NCBI GenBank assembly: GCA_022036555.1
Contig: CM039126.1
Location: 29,290,025-29,354,024, forward strand
Length of the DNA stretch: 64,000 bases
Direction: 5' to 3'
DNA from: Microstegium vimineum
Lineage: Eukaryota > Streptophyta > Magnoliopsida > Poales > Poaceae
A model generated the notes under the pieces. It made no database searches. It had not been told where the DNA came from and saw only the letters and a program-made list of their open reading frames with translations. The position numbers were made by a program, and so were the translations under genes. Of this stretch, positions 43,604 to 54,976 are shown one piece after another (the first letter of the stretch is position 1; every line of letters starts with the position of its first letter).

Positions 43604-46600
43604 TATCACACCCTAGGTGTTAAGCTTGCATTTGCATATCATTTCATGAGCATGAGCACAAGCATCATTGCATTCATGCATTTCCATGATCACATGAAAT
43701 GATAACCCTAAGTCATCCCTTTGTTTTCATATGTGTATGTGTCAAACCTACACCTAGCTTTGTATGAGCTATGCTTGTATAACCATGTGCTTGATGTTTT
43801 GATCACTAATGACAATCTAGAAATGCTTAGGGATGAAAATGGAACCATGTTTATGTTCATGATCAAGTCCAAATAAGCTTCTAGGGTTTAAGCTCTAATG
43901 TTTGACCCTAGGAACCCTTTTGTTTGATCTAACAAATTGACCTTGTAAATGACCTTGTATGAAAAAGTTGGTTTAATCAAAGTTGTAGAGTTTTTAATTC
44001 TGAACAAACTTTGTTTAACTACCTTAAGGTGATTTGGATCCTAAAATACTCTAATTGGTCAATTAAGGCTGATTTGGGGGTTGTTTTAGCTTCTGAAATT
44101 TGCCTAAGTCATAAATGTATTTTAGTTTGAATGTTACAATGTGTGAATGCTTGTACTTTGAAATCTAAGCGGTTTCAGTTCAAACCAAGTACACCAAAGT
44201 TGGAGTTTAACTATAGCTCTACAAAAGTGTGCAATTGGTTGAAGCTAAGACGCAGAGTTTAGGGAGTTAATCGTGTTGCAAAACACGCTGTCAGTCGGCC
44301 TGATGGCGCATTTGAACGCGCAGAGCAGAGCCGAGCGTCGGTCAGTGGCCGACCACCGTAGGAATCAGACGCCGCGTGGCAGCCGTATGTCGGTGTTGGA
44401 CCCGCGCCGGCCGCGCCATTGACGCCCGCACACTCCACCTCGCGACCGAATGCTCACTCACCCTCACTCTCTCCCTCTCCTCTCTGCCTCGCGCAAAAGC
44501 GGAGCACCACGCCATTGCCGCAGCACCACCGTCGCCAAGCTCGCCAGCGAAGCACACCGCCACATTGGCCGCCAAAATGCAGCCACAGCTTCGCCTTGCT
44601 CCGCTCTATCATTTGCACTGCTTAGCTTCCACGCTAACCGCACAGGTGAGCCAGATCGAGCACACCGCGGGCGCCATTGACGACCTAAGCTCCGTCGAGC
44701 TTTGCGCCGCCGTGGCCAGCCCAATCCAGTGCCCCTCCCTCTCTTCTAGCTCTTGTACGCGGTAGCCTAGAGGTTGTAGATGCTCACCGAGGAGTCAGTT
44801 GAAGCGATTAGGGTTAGGGTTCGCCGGAACGGGAACTCCGCCGCGTGCACGCGCATGGCACCCGCAACGCTAGCGAGGTTTGCGCTGGGCTTTTCTGTGT
44901 CGGTTGCGTCCATCCCAATCACGTTAGGGTTAAATGGTTAGCCAGTGGTTACATAGCCGGAGTTGGTTGAAGCATCCGTGCATCGCCACCCGCCGAAACA
45001 GCAGCACCGCACCGCCGTGAACTTGCCACTGTGCCGCTGTGCATGTGGCCGAGCTCATCGGAGGGTTCGCACGGCCTCAATCCGGGGTAGATCGAACCGC
45101 TAGGGTTCCATGTAGATGTAGATGCCGCTAGTTTGGCCAGAGGAAGCCTGTGCCGGCCAACGCAAGTACCACAGCGCTGCCGTGCCGCCATGGACGCCGT
45201 CGAGCATGCTCCGGTGAACCTGGGGTACAACCAGTTACAAGGATCGATGTGGGTTGCGAAGGAGAACATGACCATGGGGTTGGTTGGGCTAGAGACCTCA
45301 CCGCCGGTGAGGAACCGACGGTCGAACACCTTTGGTGCGTCGGTTCTGTTAGAGTAGAAGCTGACCAATGGGTCCCATGTGTCATAGACTCTATGTGTTT
45401 CTCTATTTTGTCTTTTTGATTTTTGTTTGCTAATTTTTGGAAATTCATAACTAATTCCAGAAAAATGCTAACAATGTGAAACTAGTTCTATTAGCTTTGT
45501 TATGTTTTCTCTATGCATTCAAAATGTTAAGTAACCCATTGTTATTGTTCTTCTGTGTTGTTTTAATAAAGTGTACAACAAGCTTTATATGCTTATTTTG
45601 CCTTGTTTAATTTATAACTGGAGTTTGACATATGATAAAAATGTGGGTCTTATTGTGTTGATCTTGTCTCAGCATGCACTTCCCATGAAAAATGTTAAAG
45701 TACCAGTAACCTGTAATTTATTTGGATGTTATAGTTCTTTTGGTTAAATGCTTGTTTATTTGAATACAACCTTGTTTAAATTGCTAAACTAAGTTAAATG
45801 TGTTTACTATGCTTATTAATTTTTTTACATGTGTTATATGCTTATTATAAGCTAAGAAAAATATAAAATCTGTTGTCTCACACATTTCAAATTGTTTAAG
45901 TCTTTAATGCTTAAAGTACGCTTGTTTTCTCACCACCAACAAAGAACTAATTTTAACCCTGTTTTATATGTGTTTCCTGTAGATGTGGTGAATAACAAAG
46001 TGGTATTTAATTAGGTAACCTAGCTTTTCTAATTTTATCATAATTTTTGGAATGTTGGTTAAAATCTATATATCTGTTTTAAGTGCTATCTGAAATCTAT
46101 TAAAACAGCTTGAGCATGTTTTCTTGTTAGATTTGTTTGAGCTATTTATGTTTAGTTTCAGCAGTAGCTATAATAGACTTTGTTGTATATAACTTTTCAA
46201 TCTACCTAGTGTTAAATTTATACAGCCATAACCTGTTTATTTTATCCTGTGTAGATTTTACAAGTTTAACTTCAAATCTGTGTTTTCCAGTTTCCTTCTA
46301 AACAGCTTTGTTTAGTGTATCTGTTAGACCTTTTTAATATTAGATTCAGCTGGGGAGTTTATGGAATGTTTTGTAGATAATTTGATGAGCTTTCCAGAAT
46401 ATGTTATTTTGTAATTTTTGGTTATGTGTAGCTCTAGACACACAGTTTTCTTTCAGCTGCTGTTTTAAGTGTTTGTATGCCATGTTGTGTGTGTTACAAG
46501 TGATGTGTTTGCTTTGTGTAAGTTAAGCAAGTGTCGTAAGCCATGAAACTTGTTTAATGCAGGTGTAAGAGAGCTTACCTCAGAGAAGAAGCTCTATTAC

Positions 46601-48504
46601 AGGTTGCAAAAGAAGGGTAAGTGTTAATCTCTCTACAACCGAAGAGATTTGCACATATTCGGTCAATGAAATAAAATGTTGCATGAAACATTCATCATGG
46701 GCATTCATTCATATGCATTAGGAATGTCTCATTTCTAGTATATGATTTGCCATATATGTTGGATCATCATACATGTATACATGCATCCAGGATCGCCGGA
46801 GGGAATGATCTTGCTGGAGTTTGGGGAGATAGAAGGAGGAGTCCCACCAGAGTTGCAAGCTCCAGAAGCTCCAGGAGAAGGAGAACAGGACTCTGACCTT
46901 CCTGAGTGTCCTAACCACCTTCCTTCCACCTTCGTGAAAGGCAAGCCCCGGAGCATTTATAACCTTCTGAATTCTATTTAAAGTATTTTACTTACTATAC
47001 AACCACTTGTTTGTGCATTAAGTCATAGGAGTGAGATGAAACCCTTTGCTGCATTATATCCCCTTGTCCACTCAAAAGAACCTTGTAGGCCCAGGATCAA
47101 AACCTCTCTACTTAGCCATGCTTAGACCAGTAGCATGGGTGGTCTATCATCCCCACAAAGATAGGTTGCTGATCACGGTTGGCTATAGTTTGCTATCGTG
47201 GAAAATAACCATGTGGAAGTAATAAATCGAGACCGGGCGGACAAGGTGTTGTGAGCCACTTGACTTGGAGGTCTTGTGAGCGGGTTCTCTCCGCCTGTGT
47301 CGCTACGCACTGGATTGTGGATGGACATCTACTGAGATTGAACGCATCCCTCCTTCATAGCTGGCCGAGTAACTTGTTTCGACCGCGAAGCCAAACTATG
47401 TGGGTTCGGGCCGGTATCTCCCCCTACTTGGGTCATGAAGACCGTGAGCGGCATACTAGACCGTGGGCAAGTATGACCTGAACTACCTGGGCGGGACCGT
47501 GGGCAGGATCTACTTGAGCTATCTGGCTATCCGTGAGTCGCTACTCATGCCTATACAGGGAGATCCGCGGGCTACCCGAGCGACAATGAAGGTGACCCGC
47601 ATAAGTGTGCCGGCAGGCATACTTGGGTGTGATTAAGGAATAAACCTCCAGCTGGATAGGAATTCGATTCGAATAGCGGTCTCTCCCCGTCAGTGAGAAA
47701 CTTGAAAGATCTTCCTCCCACTGTAGAAACCTGAAATCTAATAAGTAACCAAAAGATGGTTATATGGTTTTGATGCCAAGCACAATATGGTTATTATTGT
47801 TTGATAACTCAGTGATTGCTCTAGTGCAGGTGCTAATGAGATCCTATTAATGTTACTTAATCTGCTGCCAAATGTTGTTTTCTAATGATGAGAATACATG
47901 GGTAATTAGGATGCTCTTTTATCCAAAAGTCTGCTATCCCATGAGATCCACTTGATAAAAGCCTTGAATAATCCTTGAAGTGTCTATGATTATGTATCTA
48001 TCTCTCTGTCGGGTAAGTCTGGCTGAGTACAATTGAGTACTCAGGGTTTCTTTACCCTTGTTGCAGATGGTATGGTGTATTCTGGCTATTGCCAGGCGTG
48101 CCTCTACCCTGCATGTGATGAAGACTGAAGGCCATGGGCAATGGTGAATTCTGATGTCTCTCTTTGTTGCTTTTGATGGGACTGTACTAAGCTCGGCACT
48201 CTATTTGTGTTAAACAGTTTGCAATGGGTTTTGTGAGACCTAAACTTCTGCTACTTTGATTTGAACTCAGTGTTGTAATAACACTGTTTTAAACTCTGTT
48301 GTAATATTATTTCGTTTCGAACTTATCACTGTGCATGTGCGGTTACTGAATCTAGTGTTTGATCTCGGGTTGTTACTTGATTGTGGTTTGGGATCCTTCG
48401 AGATTTCAAGGACTACCGGGCTTATATGGGCTCTAGTGTGACAGTGTTGTCAGAAATGATGATCATTACACTAGTGCTTTTATATGTTGAGCGGTTCCGT
48501 GATA
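43604..48504 (+). mobile_element. Tekay 5' LTR, 4901 bp
   Basis: An unusually long LTR: AT-rich U3, GC-rich leader (44280-45340), AT-rich intron-like tract (45360-46600), conserved exon (46791-46981), an imperfect repeat of 'gaccgtgggca' units (47440-47560), then a conserved end. The GC-rich ORFs at 44342-45448 recur in the right LTR at 55646-56851 and are leader sequence, not host genes. Confidence 0.92.
46791..46981 (+). other. Conserved LTR exon with LPECP peptide (Tekay copy)
   Basis: Follows a CATCCAG acceptor-like site. The frame reads GSPEGMILLEFGEIEGGVPP, an acidic/proline linker, then LPECPNHLPSTFVKGKPRSI and a TAA at 46979-46981. It matches the exon at 35169-35347 in phase, order and end motif. 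The right LTR has lost it through a 1.6-kb deletion. Confidence 0.5.
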
Positions 48505-48506
48505 GC

Positions 48507-48518
48507 TGGTATCAGAGC
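48507..48518 (+). promoter_or_regulatory. Tekay primer-binding site (Met tRNA)
   Basis: TGGTATCAGAGC begins two bases after the left LTR, the usual initiator-Met tRNA site of Ty3 chromoviruses. 48519-49332 after it is untranslated leader with no supported ORF. Confidence 0.92.
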
Positions 48519-49332
48519 AAGATTCAGTATACTACCATTCATGAGTGTATTTACAAACAAAAGATTTTGTTTATCAAACTATTTTTGCTACAAAAACTTT
48601 TGTGTACGTACAAAATAATTGCAAACTATAAATGTGCCATAGGTTATGTCCCTTATTGCCCAATAGGATGTTAGGTGGCTTAAAGTACTAACTTGGGGCT
48701 TGCATCATATTTTTGGTTACCTGTCCATACGGGTTGGAATAGTATGGGGGTCATTCACTTGAATGGTGTTGTATGGATCAATTTTTACCGCTACGCCAAA
48801 GGTAAGATGAGTTGTGAGAGTTTGCATCGGATACACTGCCGATCTAGGGGAATGCTTATATGATGTCCGGACAATAATCCTGTTCCACACAAGATTATGA
48901 GATGGCATCCATGTGTGGGTGTTGTCGTCTGTTGAGACGATGCCGTCATTAGGACGAAGAACTGTGTATATATACTACTTACGTGTATACGGGGTGTACA
49001 CCTAAGTGATTATTAGATTTAAATTTCAGCAATGCATTATTCATACTATTGGGTTGGGCTAAAATGAATCTTCTGTAGGTACACTAACAGCGAATCATGT
49101 AGATCGTTTAGTTGCATATGTATGAGAGAACGTATGTATGCCACCGTCTAGAACATTCTTAGTGAAAGGTTTGCTTTCATAAGGTTTGTAAGGACATAAG
49201 ATTCGAGCATGCATCATGTGTCATCATATTGCATTTAATTCCCTCCCTTACTAAATTTGTATCTCTTTTACCTGTTAAATGCTTAACTCTGTAAAATACA
49301 TGTTCTCACAAAAAGGTTAAAACTTGTTACAG

Positions 49333-50268
49333 ATGGTAGCTCCAGGACCTCCCTAGCGTAGCAACCGCTTCCTGACCGTGTTTGGCACTCCTACTTTACT
49401 TTGGAGGGTGCTTAGTCAGGTGGGGTACACTGAGAAGCCTCAGTACTACTGTACTTAGGAGCCACTTGGGAATGCGTAGTTGTACACAGTGACTATGACT
49501 ATCCCTGAGCGCACCGAGGCACCTTTGTGGAGGAGGTGGTACGCTGAGGCCATAGCCAGCAGTCCTTGGGAAGAAGCTCAGTCTATAGCTCTGATTATTC
49601 TGTGTCAGATCTGCCAGGAGCACAGTGCAGGTTTGGACCAGGGTGCAGCAGGGACTTTTCCAAAGGATAGCCCTGACACCACTCTTTGGTACCAAGAGAG
49701 GGGTGATCCCTTGATCAGGAATAGGGATGAGAGAGCTGGCAGTTCAGGACCCGCTATGAGTGCTATGCATGCAGTGCTCAAGACTCTTTTTGCTAGAGAG
49801 GACTCCTACCTGTTCAGTGTGGCACGTCTCCGGACCAGGGAGATGTTCTTACAGGGAATTGGTAGAGACAATCAGCATCTCAGGAGCGCAGCTAAGGAGG
49901 CACACGACGAGAGGGATGCAGCTATACTTCGAGAGGAGGCAGCTGAGGCTCGTGAGCATATGCTTGGCCACCAGCAGGTGGTGGGGAACATCGCTTACCA
50001 CCGGCATGACGGAGAGTGGAATGGGCTACTTCAGCAGGACCATGACCAGATCCGAGAGCTATAGCAGGAGGTTCACAGGCTCAACAACGTAATCAACCTG
50101 ATCCCTCCACCAGTTGCACCAGAGATAGATCCTGCAGTGATCTATGCCGACGATGACCCAGTCACCAAGGATGAGGAGGAGGAGGACCCCGAGGAGCTTG
50201 AGCTTGTTGACGACAACGACGACGAGGGTGGCTGTCTATCAGGGATGGACACCGACCGCGACGACTAG
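49333..50268 (+). pseudogene. Extra ORF between 5' LTR and gag (coiled coil, acidic tail)
   Basis: One frame from ATG 49333 (MVAPGPP) to TAG 50266-50268, about 311 codons, with in-frame stops at 49354, 49456, 49477 and near 50062. The middle (PERTEAPLWRRWYAEAIASS, MSAMHAVLKTLFAREDSYLF) is followed by a long helical, charged section (NQHLRSAAKEAHDERDAAIL, EEAAEAREH) and a strongly acidic end (DEEEEDPEELELVDDNDDEG). I recall similar hypothetical proteins ahead of gag in other grass Ty3 elements, so it is a lineage gene rather than noise. Its role is unknown; a self-associating structural or RNA-related factor is possible. 50269-50573 between it and gag shows no gene. Confidence 0.6.
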
Positions 50269-50573
50269 GATAGCTTGCTTACGCTAGTCCTTAGTGTTTC
50301 TTTTGCACTAGTAGCGTGACCTTTTGTTGTTCCATGAGAGACACGATTTTGTGTAATCACCATGACTTAAAGTCCAGATGTCTAGCACTTTTGGCTTGTA
50401 TGGATGTTTTTATGGTACCAAGTATGAATGGATGATGATGTGTTGTTAGCATGAATTCTTTTATGCCCTATGTAGATTTAAGTTATCTACCTTTCAGTGA
50501 GTTACTAAGGCATACTTATGATTTGTCTACAATTACTCAAATCTCATTGCTACATGCTATCAAATTCATGCAG

Positions 50574-51665
50574 ATGCCTGCCAACACTCGCTCCCGTGGC
50601 TCTGGAAGTAGTGGGAATCACCGTGACGAGGATGAGGCACCGCTGCCTAATCCACCGCCACCACCACCACCACTTACCCCGGAGTAGTTCATGGCTCAGT
50701 TCATTGGTGTGCAGTGCAACATTGAGGAGTTGCTTCGTGAAGTTGCTCGCATCAATCAGAACCAAGGCAACCGTGATCGTCAACCGACAAACTAGTTCAG
50801 CACTTTCAAGGACTTCCTTGACACCAAGCCGCCGATCTTCAAAGAGGCTGAAGAGCCGCTCCAAGCTGATGAATGGCTAAACACTATGGAGCAGAAGTTT
50901 TGTTTGCTCAAGATGACCGAAGAGCTAAAAACAGAGTATGCTTCTCATCAGTTGCAAGGACCAGCAGGTATATGGTGGGCTCATCATCGCACCACATGCC
51001 CTGCTAACACTCCAGTGGTGTGGAATCAGTTCAAGACAGCTTTTAGGGGCCATTACATTCCTCCAGGCTTAATGTAAATGAAGGCAGCAGAGTTTCTAAA
51101 GCTCACACAGGGTACCAAGACCTTAACGGAGTACCTTCATGCTTTCAACAATCTGGCCCGTTATGCTCCCCAATTTGTTGAAAATGATGAGATGAAGATT
51201 AATAGTTTCAAGAGAGGTCTGGGAACCAAGCTAATGAAGACTCTTGCTAACTCAACCCGCACCAACTTCAACGAGTTCATCAGTGATGCTTTGACCCAGG
51301 AAAACCAGAACAGCTTGCATGCTGCAGCTAAAGGATGTAAGAGGGCATTTGAAGGAAGCTCGTCTCAGCAGAGAGCTCCTTTTGTCAATCGTTCTACTTA
51401 TCGACCTCCAGTAGCAGGGGCTAAGTTTAGGCCTCCACAGAAGAAAGTCCTAGCTAAGGGTGCGCAGCAGAGTCAGTATCGCAGGCCTTACACCATCACT
51501 CTTCCAAAAGGCAATCTAGGGCAAGGCAGTTCTGGCAATTTGAAGGCTCCACCCAATAATGCACCATGCTACAATTGTCAGTGCCCGGGGCACTTTGCTA
51601 GAGAATGCCCTGACCCAAAGAAGAATCAGGCCTACCAGGGGCGTGTGCACTACACCACAGTGGAA
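50574..51665 (+). pseudogene. Tekay gag
   Basis: ATG 50574 (MPANTRSRGSGSSGNHRDED) opens one long frame shared with pol. The capsid part reads FKEAEEPLQADEWLNTMEQK, LQGPAGIWWAHHRTT and FKTAFRGHYIPPGLM, then TLTEYLHAFNNLARYAPQFV. A CCHC zinc knuckle (CYNCQCPGHFAREC, 51567-51608) binds RNA. Stops at 50685, 50793 and 51075 interrupt it; the first fits a CAG-to-TAG change. Forms the particle that houses reverse transcription. Confidence 0.88.
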
Positions 51666-54600
51666 GAAGTACCACAAGGAGAGCCCGTCACAGCTGGTAT
51701 GTTCCTTGTAAATCATCATCCTACAGTTGTGTTGTTTGACTCAGGATCTTCACATTCGTTTGTGAGTAAAGCTTTTACTATTAAGCATGGCATGAGCATA
51801 TCTGATTTGGATGTGGGATACTGCATAAGTTCAACAGGGGCTGACATATCAACCAAACAAGCAGTCAGAGATGTAAGCATCATAATACAAAAACATGAGT
51901 TTAAAACCGAGCTTATCATTCTTCCTGGTCTAGGTTTGGATGTGATCCTAGGTATGAGATAGATGCACCTTTATGGGGTGAACATCGATACCGGAAATAG
52001 GATCCTTACCTTGAGAACTCAAGAGAAAACAGAAACCTTTCAGATTTATCTTCCCCAGAAGCTTGATCTTTGTGCTATGACATGTGCTATCCAAGTCACA
52101 ACTCTGAAGAATATCCTGGTAGTGTGTGAATTCCCGGAGGTGTTTCCAGATGACCTTCCCGATCTTCCACCTGATCGAGATGTAGAGTTTGCTATTGAGT
52201 TGGTACCTGGTACAACACCTATTTCTCGTAGACCATACAGAATTCCACCCAACGAGCAAGCGGAGCTAAAGAAACAGTTACAAGAGTTGCAAAACAAAGG
52301 TCTTATATGGCCCAGCTCATCACCGTGGGGATGTCCCGCATTGTTTGTTAAAAAGAAGGATAAGTCCCTACGAATGTGCGTGGATTATCGACCACTTAAT
52401 CCCATAATGATCAAGAACAAATATCCTTTACCACGTATTGATATCTTGTTTGATCAGTTATCTAAGTCTAAAGTGTTTTCTAAGATCGATTTGAGGTCTG
52501 GGTATCATCAAATCAAGAATAGACCACAAGATATACCCAAGATAGCTTTTACAACGAGGTATGGGCTTTACGAGTATTTGGTTATGTCGTTTGGGCTGAC
52601 TAATGCTCCCGCCTACTTCATGTATCTTATGAACTCAGTGTTCATGCCCGAGCTGGATAAATTTGTAGTTGTGTTCATCGAAGACATTTTAATCTACTCG
52701 GAGAATGAAGCAGAGCATGCAGAACATCTATGTATTGTTCTGGCAAGGTTAAGAGAACATAAGTTGTATGCTAAGTTTAGTAAGTGCGAGTTTTGGCTTA
52801 CTAAAGTACCTTTCCTTGGACATATTCTTTCTGCTGATGGAATTTTAGTTGATCCAAGTAAAGTACAAGAAGTTATGGATTGGAAAGCTCCAACTTCCGT
52901 CACTGAGGTTCGTAGTTTTCTTGGTCTGGTTGGATATTACCGTCGTTTCATTCCAGAATTTTCCAAGATAGCTAAACCCATGACCAGTCTCCTACAGAAA
53001 GATAAGAGGTTCGAATGGACTCCAGAATGCGAGGCAACTTTTCTTACCCTAAGAACTCTACTTACTTCAACACCCATTTTGGCGCATCCAGACATAACAA
53101 AACCCTTTGATGTGTATTGTGACGCCTCCGGGGCTGGACTAGGATGTGTTCTTATGCAAGAAGGAGAAGTGATAGCTTATGCTTCGAGACAGCTCAGAAA
53201 ACATGAAGCTAACTATCCAACACATGATCTAGAACTAGCAGTTGTGGTTCATGCTTTAAAGATATGGAGACATTACCTTCTTGGTAACATATGCCATATC
53301 TACACCGATCACAAGAGTCTCAAGTATATCTTTACTCAGCTAGAGTTGAACATGAGACAGAGAAGATGGTTAGAACGAATCAAGGATTACAATCTTGAAG
53401 TTCATTACCACCCCGGAAAAGCTAATGTAGTAGCTGACGCTTTGAGCAGAAAGTCGCACTATCACCTTGTGCAACCTTTGCTCGAAGATAAGTTTAACTT
53501 GCTACATCCGTCCATCTTGTACAATCTTACAGTCAGTTGCTCGCTCGAAAGTCAAATCATAGAAGGTCAGAAAACAGATGTGGGCGCGTTCCATATCAAA
53601 AGAAAGATGAAAGAAGAAGGTTCACAATGCTTTAGGACCGATGAGAAAGGAATTCTATGGTTTAAAGATCGTCTTGTTGTGCCTAAGGATAAGGATTTGA
53701 GGAATCGAATCTTAGAGGAAGCACATTTCTCTAAGCTATCTATACATCCAGGCAGTAGCAAGATGTATCACGATTTGAATCAATGTTTTTGGTGGACAAA
53801 GATGAAGAAAGAGATTGACGCGTTCGTGGCAAGATGTGATGTTTGTTGTAGAGTGAAAGCAGTACATATGAAACCTGGTGGACTCTTACAACCTTTGTCA
53901 ATTCCAGGATGGAAATGGGAAGAAATCAGTATGGATTTCATAACAGGTCTTCCACCTACTCAAAGAGGTCATGACTCAATATGGGTGATTGTGGATCAGT
54001 TAACCAAGTCAGCACACTTCATACCAGTTCGCACCACTAACCGACCATATGAATATGCAGAGATGTATATCACTCATATAGTTCGATTGCATGGTGTTCC
54101 AAGAAAAATTGTGTCAGATCGAGGACCGTAGTTCACTGCTCGTTTTTTGGGAACATTTACATAAGAAGCTTGGAACTAATCTAGTTCGCAGTTCAGCTTA
54201 TCATCCTCAAACTTCAGGACAAACAGAACAAGTTAATCAGATTCTCGAAGATCTTCTTAGAGCTTGTGTGATATCTTCTAAAGGATCTTGGGAGAGTTGG
54301 TTACCTTTAGCAGAGTTCTCTTACAACAATAGTTATCAAGAGAGTATCAAGATGGCTTCGTTCGAAGCTTTGTATGGTAGAAGGTGTAGAACACCTCTCA
54401 ATTGGGTTGAACCAGGAGAAAGAAGATACTATGGTATCGACTTTGTGCAAGAAGCCGAAGAAAAGTTACGCAGATAAGAGAAGAAGATCGCTCGAGTTCG
54501 ATGTCGGTGATTATGTGTACTTGAAAGTATCACCTATGAAAGGAGTAGAAAGGTTTGGAGTTAAAAGAAAACTTCCTCCAAGGTATGTGGGACCATACCG

Positions 54601-54932
54601 GATCATTGAAAGAAGTGGAAGAGTAGCCTATAAGCTTTTGTTACCGCCAGAGATGAGAGCTATCTTCAATGTCTTTCATGTATCCCAGCTTAAGAAGTGT
54701 TTGAGAGTTCCTGAGGAACATATATATCGAACCTTCAGGTCTGAAGTTACAGTCAGACTTGTCTTTTGAAGAAAAGCCAGTCCAGATCATGGACACCAAA
54801 GAAAGAGTAACTCAAAACAATGTTATCAAGTATTACAAAATAATGTGGAACAATCAAAGTGAACAAGATGCTACGTGGGAACGGGAGGACTACCTTAAGG
54901 AAGTCTACCCTGCTTTCTATGAAAAATGGTAA
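51666..54932 (+). pseudogene. Tekay pol: protease, RT, RNase H, integrase, chromodomain
   Basis: Protease active site DSG at 51738-51746 (LFDSGSSHSFVS). RT spans about 52270-52900; its catalytic box reads FIEDI instead of FIDDI (GAA at 52680), so a metal-binding Asp is lost. RNase H: YCDASGAGLG and YTDHKSLKYIF. Integrase: H..H..C..C (HFSKLSIHPGSS ... ARCDVCC), core Asp in SMDFITGL and VSDRGP. Stops at 51960 (GMR*, probably Trp TGG to TAG) and 54129 (CAG to TAG). A one-T insertion follows at about 54155, and a small loss near 54470 shifts frame again. The chromodomain closes the protein (ATWEREDYLKEVYPAFYEKW, stop 54930-54932). Confidence 0.92.
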
Positions 54933-54962
54933 TCCTTACAAATCTCGGGACGAGATTTTTGT

Positions 54963-54975
54963 AAGGGGGGAAGGG
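54963..54975 (+). promoter_or_regulatory. Tekay polypurine tract
   Basis: AAGGGGGGAAGGG ends one base before the right LTR and primes plus-strand DNA. Confidence 0.85.
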
Positions 54976-54976
54976 C

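Noticed and set aside
44376..44765. 129-codon ORF in the Tekay left LTR
   Set aside because: Repeats in the right LTR at 55749 with changes, GC-rich leader sequence; no evidence of a host gene. Kept only as part of the LTR layout.
48507..48518. tRNA-like sequence
   Set aside because: Only 12 bases complementary to a tRNA end; it is a primer-binding site, and no cloverleaf surrounds it.
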